Shown here piece after piece: positions 18,118 to 27,820 of a stretch of DNA of 64,000 nucleotides. Positions within the stretch are counted from its first letter, which is position 1. Every line of letters begins with the position of its first letter. Below the pieces are notes generated by a model, which was not told where the DNA came from, did not search any database, and was given only the letters and a program-made list of their open reading frames with translations. The position numbers were made by a program, and so were the translations under genes. This DNA is from Kosakonia oryzendophytica (lineage in GTDB: Bacteria; Pseudomonadota; Gammaproteobacteria; Enterobacterales; Enterobacteriaceae): contig NZ_FMAY01000001.1 of assembly GCF_900094925.1 (NCBI RefSeq), positions 558,001 to 622,000 of the forward strand, in the 5' to 3' direction.

Positions 18118-19847
18118 AAGTGAGTTATTTAGCCAGTGTGAATCTGCAACAACCCCGCGGCACAGCCTGTCTTGCTGCATTAAAACAACAGTTCCCCGGC
18201 GCGGTGCTGGATGAAGAGCGTCAGACCTTTGAACAGGTCACCATTACGGTGAAACTCAATCTGTTGCCGGATATTGTGCACTATCTTTACTACCAGCATG
18301 ACGGCTGGCTTCCGGTGCTGTTTGGTAATGATGAACGGACCCTGAACGGCCACTACGCGGTCTATTACGCCCTGTCGATGGAAGGGGCGGAAAAGTGCTG
18401 GATCGTCGTCAAAGCGCTGGTGGACGCGCAAACCCGTGAGTTCCCGTCGGTGACGCCACGCGTACCGGCGGCGGTATGGGGCGAGCGCGAAATCCGCGAT
18501 ATGTATGGTCTGATCCCGGTGGGTCTGCCGGATCAACGCAGGCTGGTGCTGCCAGATGACTGGCCGGATGATTTGCATCCGCTGCGCAAAGACACCATGG
18601 ATTACCGCCTGCGTCCGGAACCCACCAGCGAGACGGAAAACTACTCGTTTGTTAACGATGGCGGCAGCTCGGCGCGCATTGTCCCCATTGGGCCGCTGCA
18701 CATTACCTCTGATGAACCCGGTCACTTTCGTCTGTTCGTTGACGGGGAACGGATTGTCGATGCCGACTACCGTCTGTTCTATGTGCACCGCGGTATGGAA
18801 AAACTGGCGGAAACCCGGATGGGCTATAACGAGGTCACGTTCCTCTCGGACAGGGTGTGCGGGATTTGCGGGTTTGCCCACAGCGTGGCCTATACCACTT
18901 CGGTGGAAAATGCCCTCGGCATCGTTGTGCCACAACGTGCGCACACCATCCGCTCAGTGCTACTGGAAGTGGAGCGCCTGCACAGCCATCTGCTGAATAT
19001 CGGCCTTTCCAGCCACTTTGTCGGCTTCGATACCGGGTTTATGCAGTTTTTCCGCATCCGTGAAAAATCAATGACCATGGCGGAGTTGCTGACCGGCTCG
19101 CGTAAAACCTACGGTCTTAACCTGATTGGCGGCATCCGTCGTGACATCCTGAAAGAGCAGCGCGTGAAGACCATTCAATTGGTGAAAGAGATGCGCGCGG
19201 AAGTCTCACAACTGGTGGATATGCTGCTCTCCACGCCCAACATGGCGCAGCGCACCCAGGGCGTTGGCGTGCTTGATCGTCAGGTCGCGCGGGATTACAG
19301 CCCGGTCGGCCCGCTGATCCGCGGCAGCGGTTTCGCCCGCGATTTACGCTTCGATCATCCCTATGCCGATTACGGTAGCCTGCCCAAAACCCTCTTCACC
19401 TGGCCGGATGGCGACGTGTTCTCCCGCGTGATGGTGCGGGTAAAAGAGGTGTTCGACTCGCTTTCGATGATCGAGTTTGCCCTCGATAACCTGCCTGATA
19501 CCCCGTTGCTCACAGAAGGCTTCAGCTATCAGCCGCATAAGTTCGCCCTCGGCTATGTTGAAGCGCCGCGTGGCGAAGATGTGCACTGGAGCATGCTGGG
19601 TGATAACCAGAAGCTGTATCGCTGGCGTTGCCGTGCGGCGACCTACGCTAACTGGCCGGTGCTGCGCTATATGCTGCGCGGCAATACCGTTTCCGATGCG
19701 CCATTGATTATCGGCAGTCTCGATCCCTGTTACTCCTGTACCGACCGGGTCACGCTGGTCGACGTGCGCAAACGTAAATCGACCACAGTGCCCTATAAAG
19801 AGATCGAACGTTACGGCATTGAACGTCGCCATTCGCCGCTGAAGTAA
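18114..19847 (+). CDS. hyfG: Hydrogenase-4 large catalytic subunit (NiFe)
   Basis: HyfG carries the nickel-iron centre that reduces protons to hydrogen. The first 175 or so residues form a NuoC-like domain ([20 protein letters not shown]), fused to a NuoD-like hydrogenase domain. The metal is held by Cys249 and Cys252 in [11 protein letters not shown] and by Cys539 and Cys542 in DPCYSCTDR. The 32-residue tail after Arg545 resembles the C-terminal peptide that an endopeptidase removes from HycE after nickel insertion, so this is the unprocessed precursor. The GTG start overlaps the hyfF stop; a second GTG two codons on is also possible. 577 residues. Confidence 0.95.
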   Translation: MKVSYLASVNLQQPRGTACLAALKQQFPGAVLDEERQTFEQVTITVKLNLLPDIVHYLYYQHDGWLPVLFGNDERTLNGHYAVYYALSMEGAEKCWIVVKALVDAQTREFPSVTPRVPAAVWGEREIRDMYGLIPVGLPDQRRLVLPDDWPDDLHPLRKDTMDYRLRPEPTSETENYSFVNDGGSSARIVPIGPLHITSDEPGHFRLFVDGERIVDADYRLFYVHRGMEKLAETRMGYNEVTFLSDRVCGICGFAHSVAYTTSVENALGIVVPQRAHTIRSVLLEVERLHSHLLNIGLSSHFVGFDTGFMQFFRIREKSMTMAELLTGSRKTYGLNLIGGIRRDILKEQRVKTIQLVKEMRAEVSQLVDMLLSTPNMAQRTQGVGVLDRQVARDYSPVGPLIRGSGFARDLRFDHPYADYGSLPKTLFTWPDGDVFSRVMVRVKEVFDSLSMIEFALDNLPDTPLLTEGFSYQPHKFALGYVEAPRGEDVHWSMLGDNQKLYRWRCRAATYANWPVLRYMLRGNTVSDAPLIIGSLDPCYSCTDRVTLVDVRKRKSTTVPYKEIERYGIERRHSPLK

Positions 19848-19858
19848 GGAAAGAAACG

Positions 19859-20407
19859 ATGCTGAAATTGTTGAAAACCATCCTCAGGGCGGGTGAAGTC
19901 ACGGTGAAATACCCGTTCGCGCCGCTGGAGGTTTGCCCGGGATTTCGCGGTAAACCGGAGCTGGATCCCCAGCAGTGCATCGCCTGTGGGGCCTGCACGA
20001 CCGCCTGCCCGGCGAATGCGCTAACCATGGAAACCCTCGCCGACGAGAACAGTCGCACCTGGCAACTGTTTATTGGCCGCTGTATTTATTGCGGACGCTG
20101 CGAAGAGGTGTGCCCGACACGCGCTATCCACCTCTCTGAAGAGTTTGAACTGGCAGTGACCAACAAAGCGGATTTGTACGTGCGGGCCACTTTTCGCTTG
20201 CAGCACTGTAGCAGGTGCGGTGTGCCTTTCGCGCCGGAGAAATCCGTTGCGCTGGCGGTGGAGTTGCTGACCCTCAATCAGAATGCCCCTGAACTTGCCG
20301 ACACACTCCGCGCTCAGGCCTCTATTTGCCCGGCGTGCAGACGTCGCGACGCACTGGAGCACCGCGGCAGTGTCAATGTTCATTACTATCTTGAGGAGCA
20401 AGCATGA
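19859..20407 (+). CDS. hyfH: Hydrogenase-4 component H, NuoI-like ferredoxin
   Basis: The 182-residue iron-sulfur protein joins the membrane arm to the hydrogenase module and corresponds to HycF and NuoI. Two complete [4Fe-4S] motifs are visible, [15 protein letters not shown] and [16 protein letters not shown]. The C-terminal part adds two CxxC pairs (CSRCG and CPACR) that could bind a further metal ion, as in the HycF family. AAGGAAAG lies upstream of the ATG. Its end overlaps the hyfI start by four bases (ATGA). Confidence 0.95.
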   Translation: MLKLLKTILRAGEVTVKYPFAPLEVCPGFRGKPELDPQQCIACGACTTACPANALTMETLADENSRTWQLFIGRCIYCGRCEEVCPTRAIHLSEEFELAVTNKADLYVRATFRLQHCSRCGVPFAPEKSVALAVELLTLNQNAPELADTLRAQASICPACRRRDALEHRGSVNVHYYLEEQA

Positions 20408-21180
20408 GTTCCGATCTCAAGGTGCTGACCCAGCATGTCAGCCAACCGGTTCAGCTTGATGAATCGGCGCAGAAAATCAAACAATTGCTACTGCGCGACA
20501 TCCAGCGCTCCGCCTATGTTTACCGCGTTGACTGCGGTGGCTGTAACGGCTGTGAAATCGAAATCTTCGCCGCTATCACCCCGCTGTTTGATGCGGAGCG
20601 TTTTGGTATCAAGGTGGTGGCGTCACCGCGCCATGCCGACATTTTGCTGTTTACCGGCGCAGTCACGCGCGCCATGCGTATGCCAGCCCTGCGCGCCTGG
20701 GAGGCGGCTCCGGATCATAAAATCGCCATCTCTTATGGCGCATGCGGCGTGGGCGGCGGGATTTTTCACGATCTTTACTGCGTGTGGGGCGGCAGCGACA
20801 CCATCGTGCCGATTGACGTGTGGATCCCTGGCTGCCCGCCCACCCCGGCGGCGACCATTCATGGTTTTGCGGTTGCATTGGGTTTACTGGAGCAAAAACT
20901 GCACGCGGTTGACCACCAGCAAGCAGTCAACGAAGTCGCCAGCGTACGCTGGCCCTCCCTGCCGCTGGCGCTGCGCGTGACTATGGAGAGAGAAGCGCGG
21001 CAACTGGCGGGATACCGTCAGGGGCGTGAAATCGCCGATCGCCTGTTTACACTGTTGAGCAATGGCGATCCGAACCAGAGCACAGCACGCGTTAACGCCT
21101 GGCTTCAGCAGGCTGACGATCCGCGACTGACGGCGATTGTGCAGCAACTGATGCAGGTACTGGAGCGCAGCCATGTCTGA
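20404..21180 (+). CDS. hyfI: Hydrogenase-4 small subunit, NuoB/HycG-like
   Basis: HyfI (258 residues) is the small subunit that pairs with HyfG and carries the iron-sulfur cluster nearest the NiFe centre. It shows the family motif [13 protein letters not shown] with Cys44, Cys47 and Cys50, then [12 protein letters not shown], and [13 protein letters not shown] for the remaining ligand region. The C-terminal tail after the NuoB-like domain is hydrogenase-specific. The start overlaps hyfH by four bases and its end overlaps hyfJ by eight. Confidence 0.95.
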   Translation: MSSDLKVLTQHVSQPVQLDESAQKIKQLLLRDIQRSAYVYRVDCGGCNGCEIEIFAAITPLFDAERFGIKVVASPRHADILLFTGAVTRAMRMPALRAWEAAPDHKIAISYGACGVGGGIFHDLYCVWGGSDTIVPIDVWIPGCPPTPAATIHGFAVALGLLEQKLHAVDHQQAVNEVASVRWPSLPLALRVTMEREARQLAGYRQGREIADRLFTLLSNGDPNQSTARVNAWLQQADDPRLTAIVQQLMQVLERSHV

Positions 21181-21586
21181 CAATCCGGCAAAAGTGATGT
21201 TCTGGGCACTGCGGCAAAAGTTTGTCGATGACAGCGTGGAGCTGGAAGAGAAGAGTCGCCAGGTCATGTATTACTCGCTGGCGATTGGCCATCACGTCGG
21301 GGTGATTGATTGCCTGAACGTTGTGCTGGAGTGTTCGCTCACCGACTACCAGCAATGGCTGACGCTGCTGGAAGAAGGAACCGCGCGGCGCAAAATGCAG
21401 GGGCTGCTGACCTTTGGCGAAATCATCATAGATGCCAGCCACATTGACACACTGGCGCCCGCGTTTGCTGCACTGTCGAAAACCGCCCCCGAGCCGTGGC
21501 GGGGATGGAGCCTGCAAATAGTGCAACATTTGCAGGATATGGCCCATGAACCGGCACTCTATCTGATGGTGCGGGTGCTCAATTAG
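21173..21586 (+). CDS. hyfJ: Hydrogenase-4 assembly protein HyfJ (HycH-like)
   Basis: The 137-residue protein belongs to the HycH/HyfJ family, which is needed to mature the large subunit of formate-linked hydrogenases, although the exact step is unclear. It lacks membrane helices and metal motifs, as do its relatives. Recognisable segments are [17 protein letters not shown] and the C-terminal [13 protein letters not shown]. It overlaps the end of hyfI by eight bases and is the last structural gene before hyfR. Confidence 0.9.
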   Translation: MSDNPAKVMFWALRQKFVDDSVELEEKSRQVMYYSLAIGHHVGVIDCLNVVLECSLTDYQQWLTLLEEGTARRKMQGLLTFGEIIIDASHIDTLAPAFAALSKTAPEPWRGWSLQIVQHLQDMAHEPALYLMVRVLN

Positions 21587-21717
21587 GGGTATTCAGGCAA
21601 TTAATGCCAGGACGATGACTTATACGTGAAGCTTGTAACACTACGAAAATAGGGGATATTGTACTATCCATACTCACTTTGAGGGATAGCGGGTAAATCT
21701 GGAAGGGCGACGTATCC

Positions 21718-23655
21718 ATGATCTTACAAGATAATTTGCAGGCTTCACTACTTCGGGCATTTATCCCGCTGCCGCCCCCCTTCAGCCCCATCCAGTACAT
21801 CGAATTATGTCTCAATAACACGCGCTTCTGGCGCTGCTTCGATGATGGCAGCGTCGAGTGCAGCGATCATGCCTACAACGGAAAAATCAGCGACAGTTCA
21901 GTGCATATCGCCCTGCTTAATGAGGGCGAGGTTGTGGAGCTGCGTTTTGTGCGCACCGACAATGGCGTATTTAATGACGCCGACAACGCCATGTTCGCAT
22001 GGCTGGCGCGGCTGGCGACTCAGGCGCTGGAAGAGCAGTGCTCGCGAGCGCAACTGAGCCAGTCGGTGGCACAGCTCCAGGAAGAGCGCGATCACGACCG
22101 GGTGTTGGTGGATATCACCAACTCGGTGTTGTCGCACCTTGATCTTGATGAACTGGTTGCTGATGTTTCCCGGGAGATCCATCGTTTTTTCGGTATTGAT
22201 AATGTCCGTATCGTCCTGCGCGACACCCTGCACGCACGCCAGTTGATTTGCCATGCCACCCACTTTCCCACCTGCCCGCCGGGTACCGAACAGTACCCGC
22301 TGCGTAATGAAAGCCCGTTGCTACTGGCGGCGCTAAACGACCATCGCAGCGCTTTACTGCGCCGGGAGCAGGATGAAGCGCTCTGGCAAAACGATCCGGT
22401 ATTACAGCAACTGGCGGTTCAGGAACTGGACGCTGCGCTGATTTTACCGCTGGCGTTCAGCCATAAATCCACTGGCGTCCTGCTGCTGTCGCATCGGGAT
22501 AACAGCGTTTTTAATGAGCAAAACTGTCGATTGCTGCAACAGATCGCCGACAGAATTGGCATCGCCGTCGATAATGCCGACGCGTATCGCCAGGTCACGC
22601 ATCTGAAAGAGAACCTGAACAGTGAAAACCGTAAGCTGAACGAGCAAATCTTCTCCAGCCAGAGCTTCGGCGACATCATTTACCAGAGCGATGCAATGCG
22701 CGACGTGCTCCAGCAGGTCAACATTGTGGCGCTGAGCGACAGCACCGTATTGATCCTCGGCGAGACAGGAACAGGCAAAGAGATCATCGCCCGCGCCCTA
22801 CATAAGATGAGCCCACGCAAAGACAAACCGCTGGTGAAAATAAACTGCGCCGCCATTCCCGCCAGCCTGCTGGAAAGCGAGCTGTTTGGTCACGACAAAG
22901 GGGCGTTTACCGGCGCGATAAATGCCCACCGCGGGCGTTTTGAAATGGCCGATGAAGGGACGCTGTTTCTGGATGAAATTGGCGATATGCCCCTCGAACT
23001 GCAACCGAAGCTGCTGCGTGTATTACAGGAGCGGGAGATCGAACGCATTGGCGGCACCCGCACCATCCCGGTCAACGTACGGGTGATAGCCGCCACCAAC
23101 CGCGACCTGCGCCAGATGGTAATTGACCGGGAATTTCGCAACGATCTCTTCTACCGCCTGAACGTGTTCCCGCTGGTGCTGCCCCCCTTGCGTGAGCGAC
23201 CGGACGACATCCCTCTACTGGCACGCTACTTCACACAAAAACTGGCGCGCCGCTTAAACCGCACTATCGACACCATTCCTCCGGACACGATGCGCCAGTT
23301 GATGCGCTATGAGTGGCCCGGCAACGTGCGCGAACTGGAAAATGTGATTGAACGCGCTGTACTGCTGGCGCGCGACAATACCCTGAGTCTGCATTTGCAT
23401 GCTCAACCGGTAAGCATGGTACAGCCCGTGGCACACGATCCCTTCCCGTTTACCCTGCCAAAAGTGGCGGAGATGATGCATCCGGAGCCGCCGGAAAATG
23501 ACGAAGAAGAACGCCAGCGGATCATCCAGGTGCTGCGAGAAACCAATGGTATTGTCGCCGGGCCGCGCGGTGCCGCCTCGAAGCTCGGAATGAAACGCAC
23601 TACCCTGTTATCCCGCATGCAGCGCCTCGGTATTGCCGTGCGCGAAGTGCTGTAA
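21718..23655 (+). CDS. hyfR: HyfR, sigma54-dependent activator of hydrogenase-4
   Basis: HyfR is an FhlA-like activator that senses formate and opens the sigma54 promoter of hyf. The 645 residues comprise an N-terminal sensor region with a GAF-like domain (roughly 120-290), a AAA+ domain with Walker A GETGTGKE (348-355), the sigma54-contact loop GAFTGA (395-400) and Walker B LFLDE, and a C-terminal Fis-type helix-turn-helix (AASKLGMKRTTLLSRMQRLG). As I recall, E. coli HyfR is about 25 residues longer at the N terminus. An in-frame TAA 24 bases upstream excludes an extension here. It lies 131 bases after hyfJ, so it may be read with the operon. Confidence 0.93.
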   Translation: MILQDNLQASLLRAFIPLPPPFSPIQYIELCLNNTRFWRCFDDGSVECSDHAYNGKISDSSVHIALLNEGEVVELRFVRTDNGVFNDADNAMFAWLARLATQALEEQCSRAQLSQSVAQLQEERDHDRVLVDITNSVLSHLDLDELVADVSREIHRFFGIDNVRIVLRDTLHARQLICHATHFPTCPPGTEQYPLRNESPLLLAALNDHRSALLRREQDEALWQNDPVLQQLAVQELDAALILPLAFSHKSTGVLLLSHRDNSVFNEQNCRLLQQIADRIGIAVDNADAYRQVTHLKENLNSENRKLNEQIFSSQSFGDIIYQSDAMRDVLQQVNIVALSDSTVLILGETGTGKEIIARALHKMSPRKDKPLVKINCAAIPASLLESELFGHDKGAFTGAINAHRGRFEMADEGTLFLDEIGDMPLELQPKLLRVLQEREIERIGGTRTIPVNVRVIAATNRDLRQMVIDREFRNDLFYRLNVFPLVLPPLRERPDDIPLLARYFTQKLARRLNRTIDTIPPDTMRQLMRYEWPGNVRELENVIERAVLLARDNTLSLHLHAQPVSMVQPVAHDPFPFTLPKVAEMMHPEPPENDEEERQRIIQVLRETNGIVAGPRGAASKLGMKRTTLLSRMQRLGIAVREVL

Positions 23656-23764
23656 CCCTTCCTCCGTTATGTGAAGTCGTTAACGATCTCCCGATTACCG
23701 CTGGTATGCGCTATGCATATGACCGCGGGTATCTCACTTATGTGCATTGAATCAGGAGAATCAA

Positions 23765-24622
23765 ATGGATACCGGCAACGCGTTTGACCTGCGACTTCCT
23801 GCGGAAATGGCAAAAGTCGCCGAACAATCTGGTCTGTATAAAGTCACTAAAAAGAAAGAGCTGTCGTTTTTTCTCGCGGTCACGGCAGGGGTATTTATCT
23901 CGATTGCGTTTGTGTTCTATATCACCGTCACCAGCGGGCCGGCCCCCGCCAGCGCGCTGGCAAAACTGGCGGGCGGACTCTGTTTTTCCCTTGGGTTAAT
24001 ACTGGTGGTGGTCTGTGGCGCCGACCTGTTTACTTCCACTGTGCTGACGGTAATGGCAAAAGCCAGTGGGCTGGTGAGCTGGCGGCAACTGATCGTCAAC
24101 TGGATCATCGTCTATTTTGGCAACCTGACAGGCGCGCTGTTTTTTGTTGCGCTGATTTGGTTTGCCGGTCAAACCATGAACGGCAACGGGCTATGGGGAT
24201 TGAATGTGCTGCAAACTGCCGATCATAAAATGCACCACACGTTTATTGAGGCAGTCTGTCTGGGGACGCTGTGCAATTTGATGGTCTGCCTGGCAGTATG
24301 GATGAGTTACTCCGGCCATACGCTCACGGATAAAGTGATGGCGATGCTGTTGCCGATCGGCATGTTTGTCGCCAGCGGCTTTGAACACAGTATCGCCAAT
24401 ATGTTTCTGATCCCACTGGCGATCATCATTCGCGATTTTGCGCCAGAGGGCTTCTGGAGCGCCGTACATACCTCGCCGGATAATTTCCCGGCGCTGACCG
24501 TCGGCAACTTTATTACCGCCAATCTAATTCCGGTGACGATTGGGAATATTATCGGTGGAGGGCTGTTGGTGGGCATCACCTACTGGATTATCTATCTGCG
24601 CAACCAGAACGCTGCACATTAA
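23765..24622 (+). CDS. FocA-like formate channel at the focB position
   Basis: This formate/nitrite transporter family protein passes formate across the inner membrane, supplying the formate-hydrogen lyase. The 285 residues show six helices, the pore threonine at position 90 (LFTSTV) and the pore histidine at 208 (GFEHSIANMF). In E. coli the gene at this spot is focB, but the sequence here reads like FocA: the N-terminal FDLRLPAEMAKVAEQSG, ITVTSG, and WGLNVLQTADHK segments agree with FocA and not with FocB as I recall them. The length also equals FocA. A CAGGAG site precedes the ATG at 23765. I leave the symbol open between focA-like and focB. Confidence 0.88.
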   Translation: MDTGNAFDLRLPAEMAKVAEQSGLYKVTKKKELSFFLAVTAGVFISIAFVFYITVTSGPAPASALAKLAGGLCFSLGLILVVVCGADLFTSTVLTVMAKASGLVSWRQLIVNWIIVYFGNLTGALFFVALIWFAGQTMNGNGLWGLNVLQTADHKMHHTFIEAVCLGTLCNLMVCLAVWMSYSGHTLTDKVMAMLLPIGMFVASGFEHSIANMFLIPLAIIIRDFAPEGFWSAVHTSPDNFPALTVGNFITANLIPVTIGNIIGGGLLVGITYWIIYLRNQNAAH

Positions 24623-24630
24623 TTCGACTT

Positions 24631-24657
24631 CCGGGCGGCGCTGCGTGCACCGCCCGG
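24631..24657. terminator. Hairpin between convergent foc and perM genes
   Basis: CCGGGCGG and CCGCCCGG form an eight-base-pair stem with an eleven-base loop, between the formate channel stop and the perM stop. A short CTTT follows on the plus side. It probably terminates the plus-strand hyf-foc transcript, perhaps also perM. Confidence 0.6.
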
Positions 24658-24662
24658 CATCT

Positions 24663-25724
24663 TTACTCTTCGATAGCCGGTGAGTCCGGCCAGGCGTGGA
24701 TCACCGCTTTGATCAGCGTGGCGAGAGGAATGGCGAAGAAAACGCCCCAGAATCCCCACAGCCCGCCGAAAATGATCACCGACAGGATGATCACCAACGG
24801 GTGCAGGTTGACCGCTTCAGAAAACAGCACCGGCACCAGCAGGTTGCCATCCAGTGCCTGGATAATTAAATAGACCGCGAAACAGCTCCAGAACTCGGTA
24901 CCCAGGCCAAACTGGAACAGCGCCACGCCAATGACCGGAATGGTCACCACAAACGCACCGATGTAAGGGATCAGTACCGAGAACCCCACCAGCACCGCCA
25001 GCAACAAGGAGTAGTTGAGACCAAACAGAATAAAGCCAATCCACGTGGCGACACCGACCACCACCATCTCCAGCGCTTTACCGCGGATATAGTTGGTGAT
25101 CTGCTGGTTCATCTCCTTCCATACCTGCCCCGCCAACCCGCGATTGCGCGGCAGTATACGGCGCACAGCATTAAGAAGCTGCTCTTTATCCTTAACAAGG
25201 AAGAAGACCATCAACGGCACCAGTACCAGGTAAACCGCCAGCGTTAACAGTCCGACCAGCGAGGCAAGGGAGTATTTGACCACGGAGTCGCCCATCGTCA
25301 ACATACGTGAACGCATATTCTCCGCCATCGCATCGATAATGCCGGCATCCATCAACGCCGGGTAACGACGCGGCAGAGTCGCGGCAAAATCAGAGAGTTT
25401 GTTCAACATGCCGGGCATATCACGGATCAGATTGATGCCCTGCTGCCAGGCTACGGGCATGACCACAAACGCCATCACCAGCAGAATGCCGACAAACATC
25501 ATCAATACCAGCGTGGCAGCAAAGCTGCGCGAACAGCCGATGCGTTGCAGACGCGCGGTGGGCCACTCCAGCAGATAGGCGATGACCAGCGCCACCAACA
25601 GGGGCGCAAGCAGGCCGCTAAAAAAGAAGAGGATACAGAAACCCGCAAGGAGAATGACCAGCAGTGCAATTGCCTCCGGATCGCTAAAACGGCGGCGATA
25701 CCACTGCATCAACATTTCGAGCAT
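24663..25724 (-). CDS. perM: PerM, AI-2E family transporter/permease
   Basis: The 353-residue inner-membrane protein belongs to the AI-2E/UPF0118 permease family. About eight hydrophobic helices are present, with the family pattern of a helix pair at the N terminus, a long amphipathic middle segment, and the GLNYSLLLAVLVGFSVLIPY and GGLWGFWGVFFAIPL segments at the end. Some relatives export autoinducer-2 or act as sodium/proton antiporters; the substrate of PerM itself is unknown. Length equals E. coli PerM. It is convergent with the foc gene and divergent from bepA. Confidence 0.93.
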   Translation of the reverse strand: MLEMLMQWYRRRFSDPEAIALLVILLAGFCILFFFSGLLAPLLVALVIAYLLEWPTARLQRIGCSRSFAATLVLMMFVGILLVMAFVVMPVAWQQGINLIRDMPGMLNKLSDFAATLPRRYPALMDAGIIDAMAENMRSRMLTMGDSVVKYSLASLVGLLTLAVYLVLVPLMVFFLVKDKEQLLNAVRRILPRNRGLAGQVWKEMNQQITNYIRGKALEMVVVGVATWIGFILFGLNYSLLLAVLVGFSVLIPYIGAFVVTIPVIGVALFQFGLGTEFWSCFAVYLIIQALDGNLLVPVLFSEAVNLHPLVIILSVIIFGGLWGFWGVFFAIPLATLIKAVIHAWPDSPAIEE

Positions 25725-25889
25725 AACGTTTTTTCTTGAGCCTCGTTGGCGGGAGTTAAGGAGTGGAATTGTATCGAAATGTCACAAAAAAGACTTCGCT
25801 TTTCGTATCCTTTCGGGGAAACATAACATTCTGCTGAATGGGATTTTCTTCACCTGCCAACGCGGCTACACTCGCAAAGCGGGAAAACC

Positions 25890-25918
25890 GGAACGAAGAC
25901 CCCGAATACCGGTCATAA
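25890..25918 (+). promoter_or_regulatory. Possible sigma-E promoter of bepA
   Basis: GGAACG at 25890 and TCATAA at 25913 are separated by 17 bases, resembling the sigma-E pattern of GGAACTT followed by TCTRA. It lies about 30 bases before the bepA start. An envelope-stress promoter would suit a periplasmic protease/chaperone of outer-membrane assembly. The match is partial, so this is an inference. Confidence 0.5.
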
Positions 25919-25946
25919 TACTACCCCCCAAACACAGGAAGAGGTT

Positions 25947-27410
25947 ATGTTCAGGCAGTTGAAACGCACGCTGGTCGCCACCCTTATTGCTGCACTTGCC
26001 ACAGGCCCGATAACCATGGCGTTTGCAGATTCGGCAGACAGCCTGCCGGATATGGGAACATCCGCCGGAAGCACGCTCTCCATCGGACAGGAGATGCAAA
26101 TGGGCGACTACTATGTTCGCCAGTTGCGAGGCAGCGCGCCGCTGATTAACGACCCGCTACTGGTTCAGTACATCAACGGGCTGGGGATGCGTCTGGTAGC
26201 CCATGCGGACTCGGTAAAAACGCCCTTCCATTTTTATCTCGTCAATAACGACGAAATTAACGCCTTCGCCTTTTTTGGCGGCAATGTCGTGCTGCACTCC
26301 GCCCTGTTCCGCTACGCGGACAACGAGAGCCAGCTCGCATCGGTTATGGCACACGAAATTTCTCACGTTACGCAACGCCACCTGGCGCGCGCGATGGAAG
26401 ACCAAAAACGCAGCGCGCCGTTGACCTGGGCCGGAGCGCTCGGCTCAATTCTGCTGGCAATGGCCAGCCCGCAAGCCGGGATGGCGGCGTTAACCGGTAC
26501 GCTGGCGGGTACGCAGCAAGGGATGATCAGCTTTACTCAGCAGAACGAACAGGAAGCAGACCGTATTGGGATTCAGGTACTGCAACGCGCCGGTTTCGAT
26601 CCACAGGCGATGCCCACCTTTCTGGAGAAACTCCTCGACCAGTCGCGTTACTCCACCCGTCCGCCGGAAATTCTGCTGACGCACCCCTTACCGGAAAGCC
26701 GTCTCTCGGATGCCCGCAACCGCGCCAACCAGATGCGTCCAGTGGTGGTGCAATCCTCTGAGGCGTTTTATATGGCGAAAGCCAGGGCGTTAGGAATGTA
26801 CAATTCCGGGCGCAATCAGTTGACCAGCGACCAGCTTGACGCCTGGGCGAAAGGCAATGTGCGTGAGCAGCGCGCCGCACAATATGGCCGGGCGTTGCAG
26901 GCGATGGATGCGAAAAACTACGCTGATGCCGCCAAAAACCTGCAACCGCTGCTCAGCGCCGATCCTGACAATGCCTGGTTCCTCGACCTGGCAACCGACA
27001 TCGATTTAGGCCAGCACAAAAGCGCCGATGCCATTAAGCGTCTGAATGCCGCCCGTGAGGTAAAAACCAACCCGGTATTGCAGCTCAACCTGGCGAATGC
27101 CTTGCTCGAAGGCGGTCAGCCCGCAGAAGCAGAGCGCATCCTGAACCGTTATACCTTCAGTAATAAAGAGGATGTGAACGGCTGGGATTTGCTGGCGCAG
27201 ACCGAAGCCGCGCTGAATCACCGCGATCAGGAACTTGCTGCGCGGGCGGAAGGTCTGGCGCTGGTGGGTAAACTGGATCAGGCGATAAGCTTACTGAGTA
27301 ACGCCAGCGCGCAGGTGAAACTCGGCAGCCTGCAACAGGCGCGTTACGATGCGCGAATTGATCAGCTACGGCAGATGCAGCAGCGTTTCAAACCGTATCA
27401 GAAGATGTAA
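25947..27410 (+). CDS. bepA: BepA periplasmic chaperone/metalloprotease
   Basis: BepA helps mature LptD and degrades stalled outer-membrane proteins in the periplasm. A signal peptide ends near AMAFA-like residues at 27 (TMAFA-DS). The M48 protease domain has the zinc motif HEISH (His136, Glu137, His140) and the later EQEADRIG segment. The C-terminal half is built of tetratricopeptide repeats that bind the BAM complex. The 487 residues equal E. coli BepA. GAGG precedes the ATG. It is followed 12 bases later by yfgD, an arrangement like that of E. coli. Confidence 0.96.
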   Translation: MFRQLKRTLVATLIAALATGPITMAFADSADSLPDMGTSAGSTLSIGQEMQMGDYYVRQLRGSAPLINDPLLVQYINGLGMRLVAHADSVKTPFHFYLVNNDEINAFAFFGGNVVLHSALFRYADNESQLASVMAHEISHVTQRHLARAMEDQKRSAPLTWAGALGSILLAMASPQAGMAALTGTLAGTQQGMISFTQQNEQEADRIGIQVLQRAGFDPQAMPTFLEKLLDQSRYSTRPPEILLTHPLPESRLSDARNRANQMRPVVVQSSEAFYMAKARALGMYNSGRNQLTSDQLDAWAKGNVREQRAAQYGRALQAMDAKNYADAAKNLQPLLSADPDNAWFLDLATDIDLGQHKSADAIKRLNAAREVKTNPVLQLNLANALLEGGQPAEAERILNRYTFSNKEDVNGWDLLAQTEAALNHRDQELAARAEGLALVGKLDQAISLLSNASAQVKLGSLQQARYDARIDQLRQMQQRFKPYQKM

Positions 27411-27422
27411 TAAGGAGAAAAG

Positions 27423-27779
27423 ATGTCAGACGGCGTACAAATTTACCATAACCCGCGTTGCTCAAAGAGCCGTGAGACGCTGAACCTGCTGAAAGAAAAC
27501 GGCGTAGAGCCGGATGTGGTGCTCTATCTGGAAACGCCGCCGGATGCGGCAACCGTGCGTAGGTTATTGCAGATGCTGGGGATGTCCAGCGCACGGGAAC
27601 TGATGCGAACAAAAGAAGATCTTTATAAAGAATTGAAACTTGGCGACAGTACGCTGTCAGAGGAAGCACTGGTTCAGGCACTGGTGGAGAATCCGAAGCT
27701 GATTGAACGCCCGATTGTGATTGCCAACGGTAAAGCGCGGATTGGTCGCCCGCCGGAGCAGGTACTGGCAATTTTATAA
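27423..27779 (+). CDS. yfgD: YfgD, ArsC-family reductase-like protein
   Basis: The 118-residue protein has the arsenate reductase fold with the active-site cysteine at position 13 in IYHNPRCSKSRETL and the later pattern IERPIVIANGKARIGRPPE, which contains the conserved arginine of glutaredoxin-dependent arsenate reductases. E. coli YfgD is one residue longer. No ars genes adjoin it, and arsenate resistance is only inferred from family. It is a second ArsC-type gene in this window, distinct from yffB. It is cotranscribed with bepA (12-base gap, AAGGAG). Confidence 0.9.
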   Translation: MSDGVQIYHNPRCSKSRETLNLLKENGVEPDVVLYLETPPDAATVRRLLQMLGMSSARELMRTKEDLYKELKLGDSTLSEEALVQALVENPKLIERPIVIANGKARIGRPPEQVLAIL

Positions 27780-27783
27780 CGCG

Positions 27784-27818
27784 CCCAGGCCGGAGGAAGT
27801 GGCACGAGTCCGGCCGGG
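27784..27818. terminator. Hairpin between convergent yfgD and hda
   Basis: CCC-A-GGCCGGA and TCCGGCC-GGG form a stem with one bulged base and a 14-base loop just inside the convergent gap. There is no T run on either side, so it is only a likely termination or stability element. Confidence 0.4.
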
Positions 27819-27820
27819 TA

